Below, piece by piece: positions 5,417 through 10,946 of a stretch of 11,979 nt of DNA. The DNA lies in NCBI GenBank assembly GCA_018609665.1, contig JAHENN010000275.1, positions 1 to 11,979 on the forward strand, given 5' to 3'. Each line of letters begins with the position of its first letter. Position 1 is the stretch's first letter. The notes under the pieces were generated by a model. That model worked only from the letters and a program-made list of their open reading frames with translations. It had not been told where the DNA came from and made no database searches. Position numbers and translations under genes: made by a program. This stretch comes from Haloarculaceae archaeon. GTDB lineage: Archaea; Halobacteriota; Halobacteria; Halobacteriales; Haloarculaceae.

Positions 5417-7591
5417 TCAGTCGTCGGCCGGGGCCGCGTCGGGGGCGTCGGCGTCGGTCGCGGCGACGCGTGCGCCGTCGACCGCCAGCGCCTCGACGAC
5501 CAGCTCCGCGACGTCGACGATCTCGATGTCCTCCTCGTAGCCGCCGGTCTTGCGGCCGTCCTCGTACATCGTCATGCACATCGGGCAGGCGACGACGAAC
5601 TTCTCGACGGCGGCGCCGGCGTCGGTGTCCTCCAGCGCCTCCCGGAGCCGCTCCTCGCTGGGCTTTTCGTCCTGGTCGTTGTCGAGCCACAGTCCGCCGC
5701 CGCCGCCGCCGCAGCAGTAGGAGTTCGCCCGGTTGCGCGGCATCTCGTGGAGCTCGCAGCCGGTCGCCCGCACCAGCTCCCGCGGGGCCTCGTACTCGTC
5801 GTTGAACCGCCCGAGGTGACAGGGGTCGTGGTAGGTGACCGTGTAGTCGAGTTCTTCGCCGGACAGGCCGAGCGCGTCGTCGACCAGCTCCTCGACGGCC
5901 TGCGTCCAGTGGTAGACGTCGACGTCGCCGTCGCGGTTCCAGTAGCCGTCGACGGCGAACTCCATCATCGGGTCGTCGGCGAACTCCTCGAAGTCGACCT
6001 CCGGGTACTCGTTTTTGAACGTGTTGTACGAGTGGGGGTCCGTACAGACGATTTTCTCGTAGTCGCACTCCCGGAAGCTGTCGACGAGCGTGCCGGCCTG
6101 CTCGACGAAGAGGAACTCCTCGCCGATGCGCCGGATGTCGTTGCCGTCGTACACCTCGTCCTCGTAGAGGATGCCGACGGAGACGTCGGCGTGCTCGAAG
6201 ATCTTCGCCAGCGAGCGGGCGACCTGCTTGTTGCGCTCGTCGTAGCTGGGGTAGTCGCCGACGTACCAGAGGTACTCGACGGCCTCCTCGCGGGCGTCGG
6301 CCACCTCGAAGTCGAGGTCGTCGGTCCAGTCGCCGCGGGCGCCCGGCGAGTCGCCGAAGGTGTTGCCCTTCTGCATGACGTTCTGGAACATATCTTGGAG
6401 CTCCGGCCGGACGTCGCCCTGGTCGACGGCCTGGCGGTTCAGCCGGGTGAAGCTCTTGAGGTGCTCGATCTCGACCGGGCAGGCGTCCATGCAGGCCATA
6501 CACGCCATGCAGGACTCCATCGTCTCGGTGTCGATGACGCCGCCGCCGTCGGCGATGATGTCGGTCGGCTCCTCGCCGGCGTCGACGGACCGACGGTACT
6601 CCTTCAGGTCGAGGATGACGTCGCGGGGGTCGAGGTTCCGGCCGGAGGCCTTCGCCGGACAGACCGACGAACAGCGGCCGCACTTCGTGCAGGCGTCCTG
6701 GTCGAGCAGCTCCTTCCAGGAGAAGTCGTCGATGGATTCGGCGTTGGTGGCGTCCAGGTCGGAGGGGACGCCGGGCAGGCGGGCGCCGGCCTTCTCGTCG
6801 CGCGTGACGACGTTTGCGAACGACGAGAACATGTGGAACGGCTTGGCGTAGGGGATGGCGGCGATGAAGACGAAGGCCAGAAGCGAGTGCGACCACCAGG
6901 CGATGGGGTAGACGGCGGCGGCCATCGAGGCGTCCATCCCCGCGGCGGCGAAGCCGACGGCGACGGCCGTCCCGACGAAGCTGACCGACTCGGCGCCCTG
7001 CCCGAGGATGCGCAGCCCCTCCAGCAGGAAGCCGCCGAGCCCCAGCAGGAACAGCGACCACACGAGGAAGGCGTCCTCCCAGTTGGTGTGTTTGCCCCAC
7101 AGCCGGTCCTTGCGGACGGCGTAGCGGCGCCACAGCGCGACCCCGAGCCCGACGACGAACAGCAGCCCGAGGGCGTCGGTCACCAGCTGGTAGGAGAGGT
7201 AGAAGTCCCCGACCCAGAACGACTCGCCGGTCGCCACCCGGTAGATGTCGAGGTCGATGAACAGGATGGTCGTCGCGATGAGCAGCGTCAGGAAGCCCCA
7301 GAGGATGAACGCGTGCATCAGCCCGCCGACCAGGTCGCGGTTGAACTGCTTCTCGTTGGAGGCGATCACCTTCGCCGCCGAGGCGATTCGCGAGGGGAGG
7401 TCGTCGAGGCGGTCGAACCAGTCCTCCGTTCCCTCGGCGTAGCGGGCGAACCGGCCGTAGATGCCGACCGCGGCGACGAGAATCGTCAGGGTGGCGAGGA
7501 AGTAGAACACCACCTTCTGGACCGGGCCGATCTGCCAGTAGGTCTCCCGGGCGACGTCGCCGCCCGCCTGGAGCGGAAGCGCCGATGGCAT
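5417..7591 (-). CDS. Membrane heme b/Fe-S oxidoreductase, EMO/FadF (HdrD-related) type
   Basis: A 724-residue membrane protein. Its architecture is an N-terminal NarI-like domain of about six membrane helices (25-255) with candidate heme-ligand histidines H93, H235 and H253; two 4Fe-4S motifs (C301, C304, C307, C311 and C361, C364, C367, C371, each ending CP); and a C-terminal HdrD/CCG module. The last CCG domain is complete: C591 (DPCHLGR), C626-C627 (SYCCGG) and C669/C672 (CPMC). The first CCG domain is degenerate: CTDPHSYNTFKNEYP (516-530) where relatives have a CPHC-type motif, and YDGNDIRR (481-488) where they have a cysteine. This layout matches ETF:menaquinone oxidoreductases (EMO; FadF of Bacillus), which pass electrons from electron-transfer flavoprotein during fatty-acid oxidation to menaquinone; heterodisulfide is an unlikely substrate here. 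No etf gene is present in the window. The alanine/aspartate-rich tail (700-724) is probably unstructured. A leaderless-type promoter precedes the ATG at 7591. Confidence 0.85.
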   Translation of the reverse strand: MPSALPLQAGGDVARETYWQIGPVQKVVFYFLATLTILVAAVGIYGRFARYAEGTEDWFDRLDDLPSRIASAAKVIASNEKQFNRDLVGGLMHAFILWGFLTLLIATTILFIDLDIYRVATGESFWVGDFYLSYQLVTDALGLLFVVGLGVALWRRYAVRKDRLWGKHTNWEDAFLVWSLFLLGLGGFLLEGLRILGQGAESVSFVGTAVAVGFAAAGMDASMAAAVYPIAWWSHSLLAFVFIAAIPYAKPFHMFSSFANVVTRDEKAGARLPGVPSDLDATNAESIDDFSWKELLDQDACTKCGRCSSVCPAKASGRNLDPRDVILDLKEYRRSVDAGEEPTDIIADGGGVIDTETMESCMACMACMDACPVEIEHLKSFTRLNRQAVDQGDVRPELQDMFQNVMQKGNTFGDSPGARGDWTDDLDFEVADAREEAVEYLWYVGDYPSYDERNKQVARSLAKIFEHADVSVGILYEDEVYDGNDIRRIGEEFLFVEQAGTLVDSFRECDYEKIVCTDPHSYNTFKNEYPEVDFEEFADDPMMEFAVDGYWNRDGDVDVYHWTQAVEELVDDALGLSGEELDYTVTYHDPCHLGRFNDEYEAPRELVRATGCELHEMPRNRANSYCCGGGGGGLWLDNDQDEKPSEERLREALEDTDAGAAVEKFVVACPMCMTMYEDGRKTGGYEEDIEIVDVAELVVEALAVDGARVAATDADAPDAAPADD

Positions 7592-7616
7592 ACGAATAGA
7601 AGGAGAGTCGTACCCG

Positions 7617-7624
7617 TTTAAGCC
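7617..7624 (-). promoter_or_regulatory. TATA box for the EMO-like gene
   Basis: Minus-strand GGCTTAAA, about 26-33 bases before the ATG at 7591, is a good match in position and composition to a haloarchaeal TATA element. It is the only A/T-rich element in the 105-base spacer between bioN and this gene, and it indicates a transcription start at or just before the start codon, separate from the bioYMN operon. Confidence 0.55.
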
Positions 7625-7696
7625 TTGTTACACCGGCTCGTGAAGCCGCCGTACGGCGCGTTCGCAAATCGTCGGAGCCCCCGATTGCCGGGTCGT

Positions 7697-8413
7697 TCAT
7701 ACCGCGCCGTGGAGGGCGGCCGCCGACAGCCCGACCGCCAGGGCGAGGGCCGGGACGTCCCGGCGCCCGAACCGGAGCGCCGGGAGCGTGGGGTTCCAGG
7801 CGAAGCAGCGGGCCTGCAGCGCGAGCGCGAGGCGGTCGGCCCGCCGGAAGGCGCGGTTGATCGCGGCGACGGACAGCAGGCTGATGCGCTCGGCGAGCGG
7901 CCGCTCGTCGCCGAGGCGGCTCCGGTGGGCGTCCCGGATGCGACCGACGTCGGCCTGCAGGACGGGCAGAAACCGGAAGACGAGCGCAGCCCCGGTCCCG
8001 AGGAACTGGCCGGGCCGGCCGGGGACGAGCCACTGGAACGCCGCCCGGGTGTCGCGGACCGGCGTGGACCGGACGAAGGCGGCCGTGACGAGCAGCACGA
8101 GCACGATCCGGTAGCTGGCGAGCGCCGGCGCGGCCGCGTCGCCGGCGACGAACCACGGCGACCCGAGGGTCGCACCCTCCAGAAGCGGCGCCGTGACGAC
8201 GAACGGGAGCACGAACCGCAGTTCCCGGAGCGCCCACAGCGGCGACGTTCGTGCCGCCGCGAGCATCCCGGCGACGAGTCCCGTCAGCGCAGCGAGCCCA
8301 CGTGGCGTCGTGTAGACGAGCGCGGCCGTCGCGAAGGCAACCTGGACGGCCAGCTTCGACCGCGGGTCGAGGCCGTGTGCCAGCGACCCGCCCGGCTCGT
8401 AGGTCAGCGTCAT
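7697..8413 (-). CDS. bioN: ECF transporter transmembrane protein EcfT, BioN-like
   Basis: A 238-residue membrane protein of the EcfT/CbiQ family, the coupling subunit that joins the substrate-binding S protein (BioY) to the ATPase (BioM). The N-terminus has the family's DPRSKL signature (16-21). Hydrophobic helices fill about 22-150, and the coupling-helix region carries RDAHRSR (160-166) and ALQARCF (198-204). EcfT proteins usually show two A-R-G-type motifs here that contact the ATPase; in the second the glycine is a cysteine (A201-R202-C203). The ATG at 8413 overlaps the stop of the ATPase gene by four bases (ATGA), so translation is probably coupled. It is the last gene of the operon; the downstream spacer holds two overlapping short hairpins but no clear T-rich terminator. 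The biotin assignment comes from the adjacent bioY. Confidence 0.85.
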   Translation of the reverse strand: MTLTYEPGGSLAHGLDPRSKLAVQVAFATAALVYTTPRGLAALTGLVAGMLAAARTSPLWALRELRFVLPFVVTAPLLEGATLGSPWFVAGDAAAPALASYRIVLVLLVTAAFVRSTPVRDTRAAFQWLVPGRPGQFLGTGAALVFRFLPVLQADVGRIRDAHRSRLGDERPLAERISLLSVAAINRAFRRADRLALALQARCFAWNPTLPALRFGRRDVPALALAVGLSAAALHGAV

Positions 8414-9108
8414 GGCGGCCGGACGTCGAGTTCGGGAAGGGCGTCGGCGACCGCGCTCGGGGTACCCTCCCTGGCGACGGCCCCGCCCGCCATCGCGACC
8501 ACGCGGTCGGCCAGCGCCGCCAGGTCCCGGAGGTCGTGGGTGACGACGACGAGGCTGGTGCCGGCGGCGTGGAGCCGTTCGAGGCGGTCGAGAACGCGCG
8601 ACCGGGCCGGCCAGTCGAGCCCGGTGAACGGCTCGTCGAGAACGAGATGTGCGGGCTCCATCGCCAGCGCGCCCGCGACCGCGACGCGGGCCTGCTCGCC
8701 GCCGGAGAGGGCGTCGATGCGCTCCTCGCGGCGGTCGGCCATCCCGACCGCCGTGAGCGCCTCCTCAACGCGGCGGTCGATCTCGTCGCGAGGGAGGCCG
8801 AGATTCTCGGGCCCGAAGGCGACGTCGGCGCCGACGGTCGCGGCGACGAAACAGTCGCGCGGCTTCTGGAACACCATTCCGACGCTGGTTCTGGCGCGGA
8901 CGAGGTCGTCCCCGACGGAGGTGCCGTCGACGGTGACCGTCCCCTCGTCCGGCTCCAGCAGGCCGTTGAAGTGCCGGACGAGCGTCGTCTTGCCCGAGCC
9001 GTTCGCGCCCACTACCAGGACGAACTCGCCGTCGTCGACGGTGACCGAGACCTCGTCGACGGCGACCGTCTCGCCGTAGCGGTGGACGAGCCCCTCGGTC
9101 CGTATCAT
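8410..9108 (-). CDS. bioM: ECF transporter ATP-binding protein, BioM-like
   Basis: A 232-residue ABC ATPase with every catalytic element in place: Walker A GANGSGKT (34-41), Q-loop Q81 in VFQKPRD, signature LSGGEQ (134-139), Walker B LVLDEP (155-160) and the switch histidine H191 in VTHD. It should power biotin uptake with BioY and BioN on the cytoplasmic face. A single ATPase gene in the operon suggests a homodimer, as in bacterial BioMNY systems. The start is the ATG at 9108, which overlaps the bioY stop (ATGA) and gives the usual short lead of about 33 residues to Walker A. The frame runs open much farther upstream, but that part is antisense-like arginine-rich sequence across bioY and is not real. 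Confidence 0.92.
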   Translation of the reverse strand: MIRTEGLVHRYGETVAVDEVSVTVDDGEFVLVVGANGSGKTTLVRHFNGLLEPDEGTVTVDGTSVGDDLVRARTSVGMVFQKPRDCFVAATVGADVAFGPENLGLPRDEIDRRVEEALTAVGMADRREERIDALSGGEQARVAVAGALAMEPAHLVLDEPFTGLDWPARSRVLDRLERLHAAGTSLVVVTHDLRDLAALADRVVAMAGGAVAREGTPSAVADALPELDVRPP

Positions 9109-9695
9109 TTCGCCCGGATGCTGTCCACCAGGACGACGAGGACCGCGGCGACCATCTTCGATATCTCTGCCGGAATGAACGGCAGGACGAACTGGACCAT
9201 CGCCGTGCGGACGCCGATGTCGTTGACGAGCATCCCGCCGGCGGCGCCGAGCGCATAGATGACGGCCGTGCCGGCGACCATCCCGGCGACCATCCGGCCC
9301 ACGGGAATCTCGTCCGTGTCGAGCAGTTCGAGGCCGCCGTGTGTGACCGCGCCGATCAGCGCCGCGGCGACCGGGTACGACCAGAGGTATCCGAAACTGG
9401 ACTTCCCGCCGAGCAGTATGCCGAGACCGGCCGACCCGCCGGAGAACACCGGCGCCCCGGCGGCACCGGCCGCCAGGTACAGTACCATCGCGGCTCCGCC
9501 CCAGACGGGCCCCAGCAGGATTCCCGCGAGGAAGACCCCGAGCACCTGCAGCGTCACCGGCACCGGCGTGCCGGGGAACGGAAACGAGACGTAGGCGAAC
9601 GCGCCGACGAGTGCCGCAAACAGCGCGGCCCGCGCGATGTTCAGCGTCGCTTCGTCGCCGACGAGGTCGACGTCGGACGTCGTCGTGTCGCTCAT
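9105..9695 (-). CDS. bioY: Biotin transporter S component BioY
   Basis: A 196-residue BioY-family membrane protein, the high-affinity biotin-binding subunit of an ECF-type importer. After a short polar N-terminus (about 18 residues) come five to six hydrophobic helices. Family hallmarks are the PGTPVPVTLQVLGVFLAG segment, YLAAGAAGAPVFSGGSAGLGILLG, and GYLWSYPVAAALIG. It is the first gene of bioYMN, the usual order for a dedicated biotin ECF transporter with its own energising module. No biotin synthesis or biotin-ligase gene lies in the window. The ATG at 9695 fits the family's length. No convincing TATA box lies immediately upstream; an ATAAA on the minus strand near 9751-9755 could serve with a leader of roughly 30 bases. 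A minor dyad (GGTT-N6-AACC, 9703-9716) sits in the spacer. Confidence 0.93.
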   Translation of the reverse strand: MSDTTTSDVDLVGDEATLNIARAALFAALVGAFAYVSFPFPGTPVPVTLQVLGVFLAGILLGPVWGGAAMVLYLAAGAAGAPVFSGGSAGLGILLGGKSSFGYLWSYPVAAALIGAVTHGGLELLDTDEIPVGRMVAGMVAGTAVIYALGAAGGMLVNDIGVRTAMVQFVLPFIPAEISKMVAAVLVVLVDSIRAK

Positions 9696-9750
9696 GGAGC
9701 GTGGTTCCCGTCAACCGGCTTCACCCTGTCGGTCGACGTTCGGCGCCGGG

Positions 9751-9756
9751 TTTATG
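9751..9756 (+). promoter_or_regulatory. TATA box for the HTH protein gene
   Basis: TTTATG lies in a GC-rich context 29-34 bases before the GTG at 9785, a good fit for a haloarchaeal leaderless promoter. The same patch read on the minus strand (CATAAA) is the best candidate for the divergent bioY operon, so the two units may share promoter DNA in the 89-base spacer 9696-9784. Confidence 0.55.
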
Positions 9757-9784
9757 TGGTGAAAACGCGAAGAACGCTTCCCAA

Positions 9785-10378
9785 GTGACCGAGCACACCG
9801 ACGAACTTCGCGACATATTCAGGAAGGTCGCCGACGAGGACACCGTCACCGAGAGCCAAGAGGAGTCGCGGGGCTCGCTGCCCGACGAGGAGGCCTCGCG
9901 GGAGCGTCTCGTCGAGATCGTCGAGCGGATGCGCGCCGACCACGACTTCGAGACGGAGCTCTCCGACGCGGAGTTGGCGACCGTCGTCAGGCGGTTCCAC
10001 GACGACGACGGCGACGACGAGGTCGCCGAGGCGCTCGATATCTCCCCGGAGGAGGCCTTCCGCGCCCGGATGGACCTCCATCTCGTCCGCGAGGACGATA
10101 CCGACGCCCCCTTCGACCTGGCCGACCTCCGCGACGACCTCGACGACGGCCGCTCGGCCGGCGAGATCGCCGACCGGCTGGGCGTCGCCGAGTCGACGGT
10201 TCGGCGGTACCGGCGGGTCGTCGAGGCGGAAAGCGAGGCCCGCCGCGCCAGCGAGCGATTCCGGACCGAGTTCGCAGACGCCGTTCCGGGTGCCACGGGC
10301 GAGCAGTTCACCGAGCAGATGGCCGAGGACGGCCTCGAAGAGGCGACAGAGGACATCGAAACGGACGTCTCCTTCTGA
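9785..10378 (+). CDS. Acidic helix-turn-helix protein, conditioned medium-induced protein 4-like
   Basis: A 197-residue, highly acidic soluble protein. Residues 124-146 (SAGEIADRLGVAESTVRRYRRVV) form a clear helix-turn-helix, and DEVAEALDISPEEAFRARMDLHL (79-100) looks like a second, weaker one, so it is probably a DNA-binding regulator. The N-terminus (TDELRDIFRKVADEDTVTESQEESRG) and the C-terminal ETDVSF recall, from memory and without a search, haloarchaeal proteins annotated 'conditioned medium-induced protein 4', named for induction by spent medium in a haloalkaliphile. That name gives an expression history, not a biochemical role. The GTG at 9785 is chosen because TTTATG lies about 30 bases upstream; the longer open frame before it crosses the promoter and encodes unrelated basic sequence. 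Divergent from bioY, convergent with the cyclotransferase-like gene. Confidence 0.7.
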   Translation: MTEHTDELRDIFRKVADEDTVTESQEESRGSLPDEEASRERLVEIVERMRADHDFETELSDAELATVVRRFHDDDGDDEVAEALDISPEEAFRARMDLHLVREDDTDAPFDLADLRDDLDDGRSAGEIADRLGVAESTVRRYRRVVEAESEARRASERFRTEFADAVPGATGEQFTEQMAEDGLEEATEDIETDVSF

Positions 10379-10389
10379 GCGGCGCTCGG

Positions 10390-10395
10390 TTTATA
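10390..10395 (+). promoter_or_regulatory. Orphan TATA-like box between convergent genes
   Basis: TTTATA is an exact match to the haloarchaeal TATA consensus, standing alone in GC-rich sequence 11 bases after the stop of the HTH gene. A start site about 25 bases downstream (near 10420) would produce a transcript through the 125-base convergent spacer (10379-10503) and then antisense to the gene at 10504-10884. No credible protein follows; a GTG frame at 10418-10618 encodes an arginine-rich, atypical sequence. It could drive a small or antisense RNA, or be chance. Confidence 0.35.
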
Positions 10396-10503
10396 CATCG
10401 GGACGCGACCAGCAGCGGTGTGCGCTGACGAGCGCCGGCGGTCCGCCGAGGTGGGAGCGCGGAACACGGGCCGTCGTAATCGCGTCGCCGTTCCGCCTGT
10501 TCG

Positions 10504-10884
10504 TTACCGCTCGACCCGGACGTCGTGTCGGTCGACGTACCGCTCGACCCGCGTCTCGAGCGAGCCGTCGCCCGGCCACGCGACCGGGGCGTCCAGCGCC
10601 TCCGGGTCGCCGACGTAGGTCCACAGGCCGCCGTCGCCGTCCGGCACCCGGACGCGGACGTAGAGCCCCCGGTCGACGCCCTCGTAGGCGTCGAGGGCCG
10701 CGAGGTCGCCGTCGCGGAGCCGCAGCACCCGGCCGTCGGTCTCACCCCCCGGCGCGAGCGTCGGGTATCGCGCCTCGATCCGGCGGAATCCGACCAGCCG
10801 CGCGTCGGGCCCGAAATCGGCGTGACCGACCACCTCGCGGGCGCGGTCCGGCTCCCGGAGCGTCCCGTAGACGAAGGCGTCCAC
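10504..10884 (-). CDS. Gamma-glutamylcyclotransferase-like (GGCT/AIG2) protein
   Basis: A 126-residue protein of the GGCT/AIG2-like fold. The substrate-loop motif FVYGTLR occupies residues 4-10 and the likely catalytic glutamate is E68 in LDAYEGVDRGLY, the usual pattern. GGCT enzymes release 5-oxoproline from gamma-glutamyl compounds, but many small microbial members have no confirmed substrate. In haloarchaea a plausible target would be gamma-glutamylcysteine or its derivatives (inference). The start is the GTG at 10884, which puts FVYGTL at the extreme N-terminus as in relatives; an ATG alternative would cut into the motif. It is divergent from the MATE transporter across a 62-base spacer and convergent with the HTH gene. 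Confidence 0.88.
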   Translation of the reverse strand: MDAFVYGTLREPDRAREVVGHADFGPDARLVGFRRIEARYPTLAPGGETDGRVLRLRDGDLAALDAYEGVDRGLYVRVRVPDGDGGLWTYVGDPEALDAPVAWPGDGSLETRVERYVDRHDVRVER

Positions 10885-10916
10885 GCCCCCGGCTTCGGGT
10901 CGCCGCTACAAGAAAC

Positions 10917-10924
10917 GTCTAACC
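10917..10924 (+). promoter_or_regulatory. Putative TATA-like element for the MATE gene
   Basis: GTCTAACC lies 23-30 bases before the ATG at 10947. On the other strand, TTTCTTGTAG at 10906-10915 lies at similar spacing from the GTG at 10884, so the 62-base spacer probably holds two back-to-back promoters. Both matches are weak. Confidence 0.3.
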
Positions 10925-10946
10925 GGGGCCCGCCGAACGGCCGACG

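Noticed and set aside
5747..7621. A 624-residue open frame on the plus strand opposite the EMO-like gene
   Set aside because: It mirrors the codon bias of the real gene, has no recognisable domain, and the opposite strand encodes a protein with complete Fe-S motifs.
5358..8768. The minus-strand frame of the GGR-family gene stays open upstream to about 8768, giving a possible 1547-residue protein
   Set aside because: Only the last 410 residues look like protein. The rest overlaps the EMO-like, bioN and bioM genes in another frame and is rich in R, G, P and A, a GC-bias artefact.
9703..9716. Dyad GGTT-N6-AACC just upstream of bioY as a biotin-repressor operator
   Set aside because: Four-base arms are too short to distinguish from chance, and it lacks the longer spaced dyad expected of BirA-type operators.
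10418..10618. A 66-residue GTG frame downstream of the orphan TATA box
   Set aside because: It is arginine- and serine-rich, unlike haloarchaeal acidic proteins, and two thirds of it is antisense to the GGCT-like gene. A non-coding transcript is more likely if the promoter works.
10887..10928. CCCCGG...CCGGGG inverted repeat in the GGCT/MATE spacer as an operator
   Set aside because: Six-base GC arms separated by 30 bases are expected by chance at this base composition.
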